Source: Aestuariibaculum sp. M13
GTDB taxonomy: Bacteria; Bacteroidota; Bacteroidia; Flavobacteriales; Flavobacteriaceae
DNA: 64,000 nucleotides
Assembly: GCF_024723255.1 (NCBI RefSeq)
Contig: NZ_JANIAC010000006.1
Span: 100,431 to 164,430 of the forward strand
Direction of reading: 5' to 3'
Position numbers and translations under genes: made by a program. This document shows, piece by piece, positions 8,630 through 17,412 of this stretch. How positions within the stretch are numbered: position 1 is the stretch's first letter; each line of letters begins with the position of its first letter. Below the pieces are notes generated by a model. It had not been told where the DNA came from and ran no database searches. It saw nothing but the letters and a program-made list of their open reading frames with translations.

Positions 8630-9865
8630 ATGATGCGTTGGCTCATCTTTATTATAATTTACATCATCGCCGATTTATATGCCTTTCAAGCCTTTAGAAC
8701 GGTCACAAAAAACAATTGGATTTTAGGCTTGTATTGGCTTATTTCCCTATTGGTTATTGGTAATTTTGTTTATAACTATTACGGTTTTAACCGAAGTGAT
8801 GGTTTTAGCCACAGACATGCCTTTGCGTTTGGTTTTTTTATAGCTTTATTGGTGCCTAAAATGATTGTATTGGTTGCTATGTTGGGCGAAGATATATTCA
8901 GGATACCTCAGGCGATTTACCGATATTTTACCGAAGGAAGTTCGGCTGAAGGGAACTATTTTGCTTCGCGTCGTCAGTTTATAAGCAAGATTGCTTTGGG
9001 TGTTGCTGCGATTCCCTTTGCATCGATTATCTACGGAATTTATAAAGGAAAATACAATTTTAAAGTTTTAAAATATACTTTGACTTTTGATGATTTACCA
9101 GATGCATTCGATGGTTATAAAGTCACACAGGTGAGTGATATTCACTCGGGGAGTTTTGATGATGTTAATAAGGTAGATTATGCGATTAACCTGATAAATG
9201 AACAGGAAAGCGATATGATTTTATTCACAGGAGATATGGTGAATAATAAAGCGGAAGAACTGAAACCTTATTTAGGAATCTTCGGAAAATTAAATGCTAA
9301 GGATGGTTTGTATTCTGTTTTGGGGAATCATGATTATGGCGATTATGTGTCTTGGGATTCTGAGGCTGCGAAACATCAGAATTTGGAAGATTTAAAAGCA
9401 CACCAAAAGGAAATAGGCTTCGATTTGTTGTTGAATGAAAGTCGATTTATAGAACGCGACGGACAACGATTGGCTTTAGTAGGTGTTGAAAACTGGGGAA
9501 CCGGCGGATTTAAGAAGGCCGGAGACCTTAAGAAAGCGACTAAAGATGTTCATGCCAATGACTTCAAAATATTAATGAGTCACGACCCTACACACTGGGA
9601 AAAGAAAGTGAAAGACGATGAGTATCATTACCATCTTACTTTAAGTGGGCATACACACGGGATGCAGTTTGGTATTGAAATTCCGGGGTGGTTTAAATGG
9701 AGTCCTGCAAAATGGCGTTACAAATACTGGGCTGGGATGTATAATGAAATGGGGCAATACCTTAATGTAAACAGAGGTTTTGGCTATTTGGCATTTCCCG
9801 GACGTGTGGGTATTTGGCCTGAAATTACCGTTATCGAACTTAAAAAAGGTACTGCTACGGCTTAA
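8630..9865 (+). CDS. Membrane-anchored metallophosphoesterase
   Basis: The 411-residue protein has three or four N-terminal membrane segments within about residues 1-95. A further hydrophobic segment (about 118-140) is preceded by ASRRQF. The calcineurin-like phosphoesterase domain then has all metal-binding blocks: DIHSG (about 170), GDMVNN (202), GNHDYGDY, SHDPTHW and GHTHG (340-344). This matches the YkuE-like subgroup of membrane phosphoesterases, some of which are thought to act on phospholipid-type substrates. An ATG doublet at 8630/8633 makes the exact start ambiguous by one codon. No operon partner is evident. Confidence 0.9.
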   Translation: MMRWLIFIIIYIIADLYAFQAFRTVTKNNWILGLYWLISLLVIGNFVYNYYGFNRSDGFSHRHAFAFGFFIALLVPKMIVLVAMLGEDIFRIPQAIYRYFTEGSSAEGNYFASRRQFISKIALGVAAIPFASIIYGIYKGKYNFKVLKYTLTFDDLPDAFDGYKVTQVSDIHSGSFDDVNKVDYAINLINEQESDMILFTGDMVNNKAEELKPYLGIFGKLNAKDGLYSVLGNHDYGDYVSWDSEAAKHQNLEDLKAHQKEIGFDLLLNESRFIERDGQRLALVGVENWGTGGFKKAGDLKKATKDVHANDFKILMSHDPTHWEKKVKDDEYHYHLTLSGHTHGMQFGIEIPGWFKWSPAKWRYKYWAGMYNEMGQYLNVNRGFGYLAFPGRVGIWPEITVIELKKGTATA

Positions 9866-10032
9866 GCTTAATTTGCTTTTAAGGCATCTCGAATTAGTAA
9901 CGAATATCGATTGCTTAAGAAATGTTGTATTTCCTAAAGAAATTGCGTATTTTTATAAGTAGGCATTGTTAAATATAAAGTAAAACTATGCGAATATTCG
10001 TAATATGAAAAAAATGTGTAGGTTTGTAAAAG

Positions 10033-10040
10033 TATATTTG
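10033..10040 (+). promoter_or_regulatory. -7 element of the thioredoxin-fold gene
   Basis: TATATTTG matches TAnnTTTG and sits 18 bases before the ATG at 10059. No good -33 box is visible at the usual spacing. Confidence 0.45.
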
Positions 10041-10058
10041 ACTCATAAACAATAAAGT

Positions 10059-10355
10059 ATGTCAAAATTTGGGGAACTTATTGATGTAGAAATTCCAGTG
10101 CTGTTAGATTTTTTTACTGATTGGAATGAACAGTCTTCTACAATGCACGCTGTTTTAAGAGATGTTGCAGCAGCGTTAGGCGATAAGGCAAAAGTAATTA
10201 AGATTGATGTTGAAAAAAACGGAGAACTTGCTGAAGCTTTACGGGTAAAAGCGATACCAACACTAATAATCTATAAAGGCGGTGAAATGAAATGGCGTCA
10301 AAGTGGAGAACAGGACGCTAACACCATTATTGGTATTGTTCAACAGTATATTTAA
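10059..10355 (+). CDS. Thioredoxin-fold protein lacking the CxxC active site
   Basis: The 98-residue protein aligns along its whole length with thioredoxin: VLLDFFTDW, then IKIDVEKN, the cis-proline block KAIPTLIIYKGG (Pro near 67) and a C-terminal helix. Where thioredoxin has WCGPC, this protein has WNEQS (residues 22-26), and it contains no cysteine at all. It therefore cannot be a dithiol oxidoreductase and more likely binds or scaffolds a partner. The fold is otherwise intact and the length is normal, so I do not treat it as a pseudogene. Its 3' end overlaps the convergent deacetylase gene by 4 bases. Confidence 0.85.
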   Translation: MSKFGELIDVEIPVLLDFFTDWNEQSSTMHAVLRDVAAALGDKAKVIKIDVEKNGELAEALRVKAIPTLIIYKGGEMKWRQSGEQDANTIIGIVQQYI

Positions 10356-11005
10356 TTCGGAATCGCTTCAAACCGATATCCCTTGTATGTAAAGTGTTTT
10401 AATACTTTGGGCAATGCATACTGCATGTTTCTTGCTGCTTTTAAGCTGTCATGAAACACAACAACACTCCCGTTTACAGCTTTAGAAATGACATTCTCTA
10501 CACATTGTTCTTCGGTTATATCTTTATCCCAGTCAAAAGAAATAATGTCCCACATAACAATCTTATAATTCAAAGCTAACAATTGTTTTCCTTGATTTGG
10601 TTTGAGTTTACCGTAAGGCGGCCTGAATAGATTTGTGGTTACAGGTTGGCCTTCAAATTGCTGTTTTTCGAAGATTTCCTGAGCTTGCTTTATGTTGGCT
10701 AAATAATCGTTGTTTTTGGTTTTCCAGCCCTTAAGGTGGTTGTGTGTGTGGTTGCCGATAGCGTGCCCTTCTTTTAGAATATTCAGAAAGATTTCAGGAT
10801 GTTTTTCCACGTTATTACCAATGCAGAAAAATGTGGCTTTGGCATTGTAAGCTTTAAGAGTATCTAATGTCCAGTTTGTGATTTCGGGAGTAGGTCCGTC
10901 ATCAAAAGTAAGGTAAATGATTTTTTCGGTAGTAGAGATGTCCCAAACATAGTTTGGGAACATCTTTTTTATAACTACCGGTATTTTTACAAAAGACGTA
11001 GGCAT
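10352..11005 (-). CDS. Polysaccharide deacetylase (NodB-domain) family protein
   Basis: The protein (217 aa) has the NodB motifs in order: LTFDDGPTPEITNW (motif 1, the Asp pair), HTHNHLKGW (motif 2, H-x3-H metal ligands), RPPYGK (motif 3), then WDIISFDWD and VFHD. These support a metal-dependent de-N-acetylase acting on an amino-sugar polymer. No strong signal peptide is evident, although the N-terminus is mildly hydrophobic. The gene starts 3 bases after the upstream DUF2723 gene, so the two are very likely co-transcribed. The substrate (peptidoglycan or another glycan) cannot be told from sequence. Confidence 0.9.
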   Translation of the reverse strand: MPTSFVKIPVVIKKMFPNYVWDISTTEKIIYLTFDDGPTPEITNWTLDTLKAYNAKATFFCIGNNVEKHPEIFLNILKEGHAIGNHTHNHLKGWKTKNNDYLANIKQAQEIFEKQQFEGQPVTTNLFRPPYGKLKPNQGKQLLALNYKIVMWDIISFDWDKDITEEQCVENVISKAVNGSVVVFHDSLKAARNMQYALPKVLKHFTYKGYRFEAIPN

Positions 11006-11008
11006 ATC

Positions 11009-14000
11009 TTAATCAAGGATATCTGCACTACTGTCTTGTGGACTGAAGGTTGTGTCTTCTTCCTCTGGAGCGTAATAGTCTTCATCGGCTTGATCTCCAT
11101 AAAAATGCTTAAATAACATTAAATGATTGTTGAAAATATCACCTTCTGTTTCAGCGAATTTAGGATCGTATTTTGCCAATACATCTACAAGAGCTTTATA
11201 ACGCTGAATATCGGTATAGATTTCTTCGAACATTCTGTTCTGGCTATCGATAGATAAACTACTGTAATAGGTTAAACTCTCCTGATATTTTTTAGCAACC
11301 TGTTTGAATAAATTTTCAGCTTTATCCTTGTTATTAACCTCATAATACGCACTTATGTATGGTTCTAATAGTGTGTAGTAACCAAAGTAGTCAACCGGCA
11401 TATTCGTCATAGCTATATCGGCTATTTCTTCAGCTTTATCCAGTTTGTTTTCGTTTAATAACTGTTCTATTAAACGCGCTAAGTTACTTCTGTATGTAAT
11501 AGAGTTTTTACGAGTTTCGGTGTCGTGGTAAATATCCGGGCTTCCGCTGTTACCCCAATACCAGTTTTTTACTTTTTCATACATTAAATCGCTATCTACA
11601 CGTCCCATATCAAACGGATTTGACTTGTTGATAGGAGTTTTAATAGGAACTAATTTGTAGCATAAACCATCTAATTGTAAATAGTCTTTCATCCAGATGT
11701 AATCATCATCACCAAAACTTCCGCCAGTAAAATAAATAGGACGTTTCCAGTCGTTGTTGGCAACAATGTCCAGCATTAATAAACGGTTTTTAAATAATGC
11801 ATTTCCTGAAATTGTAAGATCTATATATGGCACAATTTTATCTACATCTTTTGGTTTTACAATGCCTGATTTTAACGCGTTTTCTTTGTTTACCGGAAGA
11901 CGTAAATGACGTGTAGGTAAATAGCTTGCATTTAAATCTTGACGACGTACCTGAGAAATGTCGATATTGTTTTGCTGTAATACATATTTGTATTTTGTTT
12001 TAGGGTTATCACTAGATATAAAATCTAAAAATTGTTTAATTTCTAAGGTATCAGGGATAACCTCCTCAATCATAATTACGTCATTTGTTCCATATTGGTA
12101 ATTTTTATGATGTAATTGTGACGGAATCGGGTCGCTATCGTATGCTTTGCGTTTCATTTGATCGATATACCAATCGGTTTGGAATAAACTGGTATTTACT
12201 ACTCGAACATCGGTACGATAACCTTCAATTTCCTGAGCATACCAAAGCGCAAAGGTGTCGTTATCGCCAATAGTGAATAAAATACCATTTTTTTCACAGG
12301 AATCCAGATACATTTTAGCCATAGAGTTGGCAGTGTATTTTCCTGAGCGGTCATGGTCATCCCAGTTGTTGGCAGCCAAAATACCAGGAACTAAAACCAA
12401 ACAAACTATGGTAATTACCGGAGCTGTAAATTTAGATGGCGCGAATTTTTTAATAGCATCGTAAATAGCATATACTCCAAAACCAATCCAAAGGGCAAAA
12501 ACGTAAAACGATCCTACTACAGAATAGTCACGCTCTCTTGGCTCAAACGGACGCACATTGGTGTACACCTGAATGGCAACGCCTGTAAACAGGAAGAAAA
12601 CCAACAAGGTCCAGAATACTTTTTTGTCTTTATTGAATAAAAAGAAGAATCCGATTAGTCCTAAAATAAAAGGTAGCAGGTAATAGGTGTTTCTTGCTTT
12701 ATTATTTTTAACATCGCTTGGTAGGTTGTCTTGAGATAAACCAAGTAATTTTTCATCTAAAGGTTTAATGCCGGTAATCCAGTTTCCGTGGTTGTCGTAT
12801 TTACCTTGAATATCATCTTGTCTTCCTGAGAAGTTCCACATAAAGTAACGCCAGTACATATATCCTAATTGATATTGAAACATGTATTTAATGTTGTCGG
12901 CTAAGCTTGGCTTTTCAATATCGATATAGCTTTTAAAGCGCTTTAAAAAGGTGTTGTAGCCTTCGCGGTCTACATTACCCTGGGCTACATCATTTTTAAA
13001 TTGATTAATGGCACTGCGAAGTTGGTTATCCATTTGATGTTCTGGCTTTAATTTGAAATTTAAGAATCCGGTAAACATCATGTAGTTTTCAGCATGCTCA
13101 GCACTCCACATACGTGGTAAGTAAGAGGCGTGTTTAGAGTTGTAGTTTTGTTTCGCGTTTTTATAATCGTTAACAATAACGTATTCTCTTTTTTCTTCGT
13201 CTTTTTCGTATTTAGGCTTGTCGTCTACATACGGATTGTTTTCATCTAAAAAGGCATATTGATCGGTAAATTGTGGCCCGTAAAATAAATGGGTTTCCGG
13301 ATACTGTTCTAAGTTGTAATATGCTAAAAGCTCTCTGGCACTGGATGGATTGTTTTCGTTAATTACGACATTAGCGTTAGCTCGAATAGGTAGCATTAAC
13401 CAGGTTGAAAATCCAATGATAACAAACGTTAAACAAAGCACGGTTGTGTTTAAGTGTGTGTAACCTTTGGTTTTGGTGTATTTTAAAGCGTAATATATAA
13501 GAGCAACCAATACAATGCCAGCAATAATAGTTCCTGAATTAAAAGGAAGACCTATTGTGTTAATAAAGAATATTTCAGAAGCACTAAATATTTTAAGAAT
13601 ATTAGGTGCTAATAATTTAAATACAAATAATAAAACCGCAACCGAAGCAACATTGGCAATAATGAAGTTTTTAAGGGTGATGGTTTTGTAATTTTTAAAG
13701 TAATAGATTAAACCAATTGCCGGAATGGTTAATAACCCCATAAAGTGTACCCCAAAAGACAGACCAATAATAAAGGAGATTAAAATTAACCAGCGGTTAC
13801 CTCGAGGTTTATCCATGTCCTGTTCCCAGCGTAACCCTAGCCAAAACATTACAGACATGATAAGTGTTGCCATGGCATATACTTCGGTTTCCACAGCGTT
13901 AAACCAAAACGAATCGGTAAAAGTGAAAGCCAAACTACCTACTAAACCACTTCCTAGAATAGCGATTGCTTTATTTTGGTTTAATTCTTCATCATTAGTT

Positions 14001-14320
14001 ATTAATTTTTTTAATAATAGTGTAATGGTCCAGAACATAAATAAAATAGTGAAGGCACTAGATATGGCGCTCATCATATTCATCATGAAACCAACCTGAG
14101 AAGGTTCTAAGGCAAACATCGAAAAGAATGCACCAAGCATTTGAAATAACGGAGCTCCAGGTGGGTGACCAACCTGTAACTTTGCTGAGGTTAAGATATA
14201 TTCTCCGGCATCCCAGAAGCTTACAGTAGGTTCGGTAGTTAAGGTGTAAGTTATAAGAGCAATTAAAAAAGCAAACCATCCTAAAATGGTATTCCATTTC
14301 TTAAAGTTGAAATTGGTCAT
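11009..14320 (-). CDS. DUF2723 polytopic membrane protein (GT117/TMEM260-like glycosyltransferase)
   Basis: The 1103-residue product has an N-terminal half with about a dozen membrane segments and a large C-terminal extramembrane part with helical repeats. The first loop has the family signature TVSFWDAGEYI and HPPGAPLF, with the acidic pair expected of GT-C type enzymes. DUF2723 is related to human TMEM260, reported as a protein O-mannosyltransferase, so a lipid-linked sugar donor and envelope protein substrates are likely. That activity has not been shown for this protein. Downstream, 3 bases away, lies a NodB-type deacetylase. Length is usual for the Bacteroidota family. Confidence 0.88.
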   Translation of the reverse strand: MTNFNFKKWNTILGWFAFLIALITYTLTTEPTVSFWDAGEYILTSAKLQVGHPPGAPLFQMLGAFFSMFALEPSQVGFMMNMMSAISSAFTILFMFWTITLLLKKLITNDEELNQNKAIAILGSGLVGSLAFTFTDSFWFNAVETEVYAMATLIMSVMFWLGLRWEQDMDKPRGNRWLILISFIIGLSFGVHFMGLLTIPAIGLIYYFKNYKTITLKNFIIANVASVAVLLFVFKLLAPNILKIFSASEIFFINTIGLPFNSGTIIAGIVLVALIYYALKYTKTKGYTHLNTTVLCLTFVIIGFSTWLMLPIRANANVVINENNPSSARELLAYYNLEQYPETHLFYGPQFTDQYAFLDENNPYVDDKPKYEKDEEKREYVIVNDYKNAKQNYNSKHASYLPRMWSAEHAENYMMFTGFLNFKLKPEHQMDNQLRSAINQFKNDVAQGNVDREGYNTFLKRFKSYIDIEKPSLADNIKYMFQYQLGYMYWRYFMWNFSGRQDDIQGKYDNHGNWITGIKPLDEKLLGLSQDNLPSDVKNNKARNTYYLLPFILGLIGFFFLFNKDKKVFWTLLVFFLFTGVAIQVYTNVRPFEPRERDYSVVGSFYVFALWIGFGVYAIYDAIKKFAPSKFTAPVITIVCLVLVPGILAANNWDDHDRSGKYTANSMAKMYLDSCEKNGILFTIGDNDTFALWYAQEIEGYRTDVRVVNTSLFQTDWYIDQMKRKAYDSDPIPSQLHHKNYQYGTNDVIMIEEVIPDTLEIKQFLDFISSDNPKTKYKYVLQQNNIDISQVRRQDLNASYLPTRHLRLPVNKENALKSGIVKPKDVDKIVPYIDLTISGNALFKNRLLMLDIVANNDWKRPIYFTGGSFGDDDYIWMKDYLQLDGLCYKLVPIKTPINKSNPFDMGRVDSDLMYEKVKNWYWGNSGSPDIYHDTETRKNSITYRSNLARLIEQLLNENKLDKAEEIADIAMTNMPVDYFGYYTLLEPYISAYYEVNNKDKAENLFKQVAKKYQESLTYYSSLSIDSQNRMFEEIYTDIQRYKALVDVLAKYDPKFAETEGDIFNNHLMLFKHFYGDQADEDYYAPEEEDTTFSPQDSSADILD

Positions 14321-14425
14321 GAATTTTTCTTTATTTTTATGAAGGCGAATTTAATAATAAATATGGTTTACAATACCTTTTTAAGGAAACCTTAAGGGGA
14401 GAATAAAAATTTTTTTAAAAAAAGC

Positions 14426-14455
14426 TTGCAGAAACCAAACTTTGTTATAAATTTG
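14426..14455 (+). promoter_or_regulatory. Promoter of tRNA-Gln
   Basis: TTG at 14426-14428, an exact 19-base spacer, and TAAATTTG at 14448-14455 give a near-perfect Bacteroidota promoter. The tRNA begins 18 bases after the -7 box. Confidence 0.8.
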
Positions 14456-14472
14456 CACCCGCAATCAAGCAT

Positions 14473-14545
14473 TGGCCTATGGTGTAACTGGCAACACGTC
14501 TGGTTTTGGTCCAGAAGAGTCTAGGTTCGAGCCCTAGTAGGCCAA
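14473..14545 (+). tRNA. tRNA-Gln (anticodon TTG)
   Basis: A complete cloverleaf can be drawn. The acceptor stem is TGGCCTA with TAGGCCA and the D stem is GTGT with ACAC. The anticodon stem is TCTGG with CCAGA around the loop TTTTGGT, placing anticodon TTG. The T arm is CTAGG, TTCGAGC, CCTAG. The discriminator base is A, and CCA is not encoded. It is monocistronic, with its own promoter and terminator. Confidence 0.96.
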
Positions 14546-14555
14546 CAAAATTGCT

Positions 14556-14588
14556 AAAATCCTAATCTAATAAGATTAGGATTTTTTT
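14556..14588 (+). terminator. Terminator of tRNA-Gln, possibly bidirectional
   Basis: A perfect stem (AAAATCCTAATCT, loop AATA, AGATTAGGATTTT) is followed by a T-run. On the other strand it lies just past the stop of the convergent universal stress gene and could serve both. Confidence 0.88.
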
Positions 14589-14618
14589 ATGCGCTAAATT
14601 TAAGGTTTTAAATGAGTA

Positions 14619-15449
14619 TTATTCTTTGATTTTGAAGGTCATAATGGGTTGATTGGCATGGTTTACCAAATCTTCACTTATACTGCCATTAAAAAAATGA
14701 GATAAACCTTTTCTGCCATGTGTGCTTATGCTAATTAAATCGGCTGAAATAGATTTGGCATAATTTAAAATGCCGCTTTCTACACTGGCATCGTTGTAAA
14801 TTACCGTTGTATAGTCTTTTAAATTGAAATCTTTTGTGAAGTTTTCTATTTTGGCTTTAGCTTCATCTGTTGTGATAAAGAAGTTAGGCGTATTCACCAT
14901 GATTAGGTGTAGTTTGCTTTTAAAAAGTTTTGCGAATCCCACAGCACTTTCGAAGGCACTTTGGCTATCGGTTTCAAAATCTGATGCGTAAACCATATTC
15001 TCAACATTAAAGTTGTTGTGTTCGTTTTTAATAACCAATACAGGTACTTCTGAGGTGCGCACTACTTTTTCGGTGTTACTTCCAATGAATATTTCTTTGA
15101 GTCCGTTAGCGCCACTCGAGCCCATAATAACTAAATCGATGTTTTGTTTTTTGCAAACATGAAAAATACCTTTAAAAATTTCATGAAACTCGACATGTTC
15201 TTGAATATTAAGTCCTTCGAGATAGCTTTTTTCTCTTAGTTCGGTAAATTGCTTGTGTGCCAGTTTCATAAAAAACATAGCTTCCGGTAATTCACTAAAA
15301 CCACTAATTGGATCTACCTGATGCAATGGAATTTCAAGTATATGTAATAAGTGAAGTTCGCACTTGTGTTTTTTTGCCAGTTGAGCGGCGACCTTTAGGG
15401 CGTTTTCAGCTTCAGTAGAAAAATCGGTGGGAACAAGAATTTTTTTCAT
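14619..15449 (-). CDS. Universal stress protein, tandem UspA domains
   Basis: The 276-residue protein holds two Usp domains. The first (about 1-142) begins KKILVPTDFSTEAENAL and ends with the nucleotide-binding pattern MGSSGANGLKEIFIGSNTE. The second (about 150-276) has THGRKGLSHFFNGSISEDLV. Both glycine patterns of the ATP-binding subclass are kept, so nucleotide binding is likely. Such proteins are cytoplasmic and tied to starvation, low oxygen or other stress. The gene is convergent with tRNA-Gln and divergent from rimP. Confidence 0.93.
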   Translation of the reverse strand: MKKILVPTDFSTEAENALKVAAQLAKKHKCELHLLHILEIPLHQVDPISGFSELPEAMFFMKLAHKQFTELREKSYLEGLNIQEHVEFHEIFKGIFHVCKKQNIDLVIMGSSGANGLKEIFIGSNTEKVVRTSEVPVLVIKNEHNNFNVENMVYASDFETDSQSAFESAVGFAKLFKSKLHLIMVNTPNFFITTDEAKAKIENFTKDFNLKDYTTVIYNDASVESGILNYAKSISADLISISTHGRKGLSHFFNGSISEDLVNHANQPIMTFKIKE

Positions 15450-15603
15450 TGGTTTTGAGGTTTTGTATTTGAGTTTAATGTTTGTTAGGATTGATTGATT
15501 TTTAAAAATTCTGGTATGAATTTAATGATTTTAATTTACTTGTAGCTATAGGTGTTTATATCTAAATTTATGAAATATTCCTTTAAAAATCAATAAAATG
15601 TTA

Positions 15604-15611
15604 TATATTTG
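15604..15611 (+). promoter_or_regulatory. -7 element of the rimP-nusA-infB promoter
   Basis: TATATTTG followed by CAGCG fits the TAnnTTTG box with the usual downstream edge. The expected start of transcription near 15618 places the whole hairpin at 15638-15658 inside the leader. Confidence 0.65.
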
Positions 15612-15637
15612 CAGCGTTGAAAGGCGAAATTAAGAAC

Positions 15638-15663
15638 GAGGGGACATAGGGTCCCCTCTTTTT
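15638..15663 (+). terminator. Leader terminator-like hairpin before rimP (candidate attenuator)
   Basis: A perfect 8-bp GC-rich stem (GAGGGGAC, loop ATAGG, GTCCCCTC) is followed at once by TTTTT, which is a textbook intrinsic terminator. It lies between the promoter and the rimP ATG, only 10 bases before the start codon. There is no upstream gene on this strand for it to terminate, since the neighbour usp is divergent. Attenuation of this operon is therefore the likely role. Confidence 0.7.
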
Positions 15664-15673
15664 ATAATAAAAA

Positions 15674-16135
15674 ATGTTTAAAGAAACCGTAAAAGATTTA
15701 CTTGGTGCTGCGTTGGAAGAACGCTCAGACTTGTTTTTAATCGAGTTCACTATTAGTCCAGATAATCATATTAAAATTGTGATTGATGGCGATAGTGGTG
15801 TGTTGGTTGAAGACTGTATGTTTGTAAGTCGTGCAATAGAACATAATATCGATAGAGAAGAACATGATTTTTCTCTGGAAGTTATGTCGGCAGGAGCAGC
15901 ATCTCCATTAGTAAACAAAAGGCAGTATAAAAAGAATCTGAATAGAGACCTTAAAGTAAAAACAGCTTCAGAGAAATTTGAAGGAACACTTGCAAAGGCT
16001 ACCGAAGCAGATATAACATTAGAATGGAAGGTTAGAGAACCTAAACCTGTAGGTAAAGGGAAAGTAACTGTAACAAAACAAGCGAACATCGCTTACGAGG
16101 ATATTGTAGAAGCAAAAGTTATGATTAAATTTTAA
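15674..16135 (+). CDS. rimP: Ribosome maturation factor RimP
   Basis: RimP (153 aa) helps assemble the 30S subunit. The product shows the family pattern LFLIEFTISPDNHIKIVIDG, the VLVEDCMFVSRAIEH segment and the central LEVMSAGAASPL block, which corresponds to the conserved EVSSPGLDRPL region. A C-terminal SH3-like domain follows. The start is the first ATG after the leader hairpin. nusA follows after 13 bases and infB after that, the usual operon order. Confidence 0.94.
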   Translation: MFKETVKDLLGAALEERSDLFLIEFTISPDNHIKIVIDGDSGVLVEDCMFVSRAIEHNIDREEHDFSLEVMSAGAASPLVNKRQYKKNLNRDLKVKTASEKFEGTLAKATEADITLEWKVREPKPVGKGKVTVTKQANIAYEDIVEAKVMIKF

Positions 16136-16148
16136 TTCAATAAGAGTT

Positions 16149-17381
16149 ATGGAGAATATCGCGTTAATTGAATCTTTTTCAGAATTCAAAGACGATAAGC
16201 TAATTGACCGTGTTACGTTAATGGCGATTTTAGAGGAAGTGTTTAGAAGCGCCTTAAAAAAGAAATATGGTGATGATGATAATTTCGACATTATTGTAAA
16301 TCCTGATAAAGGAGATTTAGAGATCTGGAGAAACAGAGTTGTAGTGGCTGATGGTGAGGTTGAAGATCCAAATCAGGAGATTTCATTAACAGAGGCTCGT
16401 AAAATTGAACCAGACTTCGAAGTAGGTGAGGACGTATCAGAAGAAGTAAAGCTTATAGATTTAGGAAGACGTGCTATTTTAGCATTACGCCAAAATTTAA
16501 TCTCAAAAATTCACGAACACGACAATACTATAGTATTTAAAAACTTTAAAGACTTAGTAGGAGAAATATATACAGCTGAAGTGCACCACATTCGTCACAG
16601 AGCTGTTATTTTATTAGACGATGAAGGTAATGAGATTGTTTTACCAAAAGACAAACAAATTCCTTCAGATTTCTTTAGAAAAGGAGATAATGTAAGAGGT
16701 GTTATTGATAGTGTAGAGCTTAAAGGAGCAAAACCAACTATTATCATGTCTAGAACATCGCCTTCATTCTTAGAGAAACTTTTCGAACAAGAAATTCCAG
16801 AGGTATTCGACGGTTTAATTACTATTAAGAATGTAGTAAGAATACCAGGTGAAAAAGCGAAAGTAGCGGTAGATTCTTATGATGACAGAATCGATCCTGT
16901 TGGAGCGTGTGTTGGTATGAAAGGTTCTAGAATTCACGGTATTGTTCGTGAGTTAGGTAACGAAAATATCGACGTTATTAACTATACAAATAACTTACAG
17001 TTATATATTACCAGAGCGTTAAGTCCTGCAAGAGTTACTTCAATCAAAATCGATGAAGATAATAAACGTGCAGAAGTCATCTTAAAGCCGGAAGAAGTAA
17101 GTAAAGCTATTGGTAGAGGTGGTCACAACATCCGTTTAGCGGGTCAGTTAACAGGCTACGATATCGATGTGTTTAGAGAAGGTGCTGAGGAAGACGTAGA
17201 ATTAAGTGAGTTCTCAGATGAAATAGAAGGATGGATTATTGAAGAATTTAGCAGAGTTGGATTAGATACTGCAAAGAGTATTTTAGAAGAGGATGTTAAA
17301 GATTTAGTAAAACGTACCGATTTAGAAGAAGAAACTATTAAAGAAGTTATTCGAATTTTAAGAGAAGAATTCGAAGAATAA
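16149..17381 (+). CDS. nusA: Transcription termination/antitermination factor NusA
   Basis: NusA (410 aa) binds RNA polymerase and nascent RNA. The N-terminal domain (about 1-130) includes LMAILEEVFRSALKKKYG. An S1 domain follows (about 135-200, DLVGEIYTAEVHHI). Two KH domains follow, with the conserved DPVGACVGMKGSRI and the second-KH motif AIGRGGHNIRLA. The protein ends with an acidic tail and lacks the C-terminal acidic repeats of E. coli NusA, as is normal outside proteobacteria. NusA is known to autoregulate this operon in E. coli, which fits the leader hairpin here. Confidence 0.97.
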   Translation: MENIALIESFSEFKDDKLIDRVTLMAILEEVFRSALKKKYGDDDNFDIIVNPDKGDLEIWRNRVVVADGEVEDPNQEISLTEARKIEPDFEVGEDVSEEVKLIDLGRRAILALRQNLISKIHEHDNTIVFKNFKDLVGEIYTAEVHHIRHRAVILLDDEGNEIVLPKDKQIPSDFFRKGDNVRGVIDSVELKGAKPTIIMSRTSPSFLEKLFEQEIPEVFDGLITIKNVVRIPGEKAKVAVDSYDDRIDPVGACVGMKGSRIHGIVRELGNENIDVINYTNNLQLYITRALSPARVTSIKIDEDNKRAEVILKPEEVSKAIGRGGHNIRLAGQLTGYDIDVFREGAEEDVELSEFSDEIEGWIIEEFSRVGLDTAKSILEEDVKDLVKRTDLEEETIKEVIRILREEFEE

Positions 17382-17412
17382 CATATATATTTGAGTATTT
17401 TAAAGGCAATTT

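Noticed and set aside
9991..10000. Palindrome CGAATATTCG upstream of the thioredoxin-fold gene as an operator
   Set aside because: A single 10-base palindrome in AT-rich DNA is likely by chance, with no second copy near.
13725..14099. A 124-codon plus-strand frame inside the DUF2723 gene
   Set aside because: It is antisense to membrane helices and shows no sensible domain.
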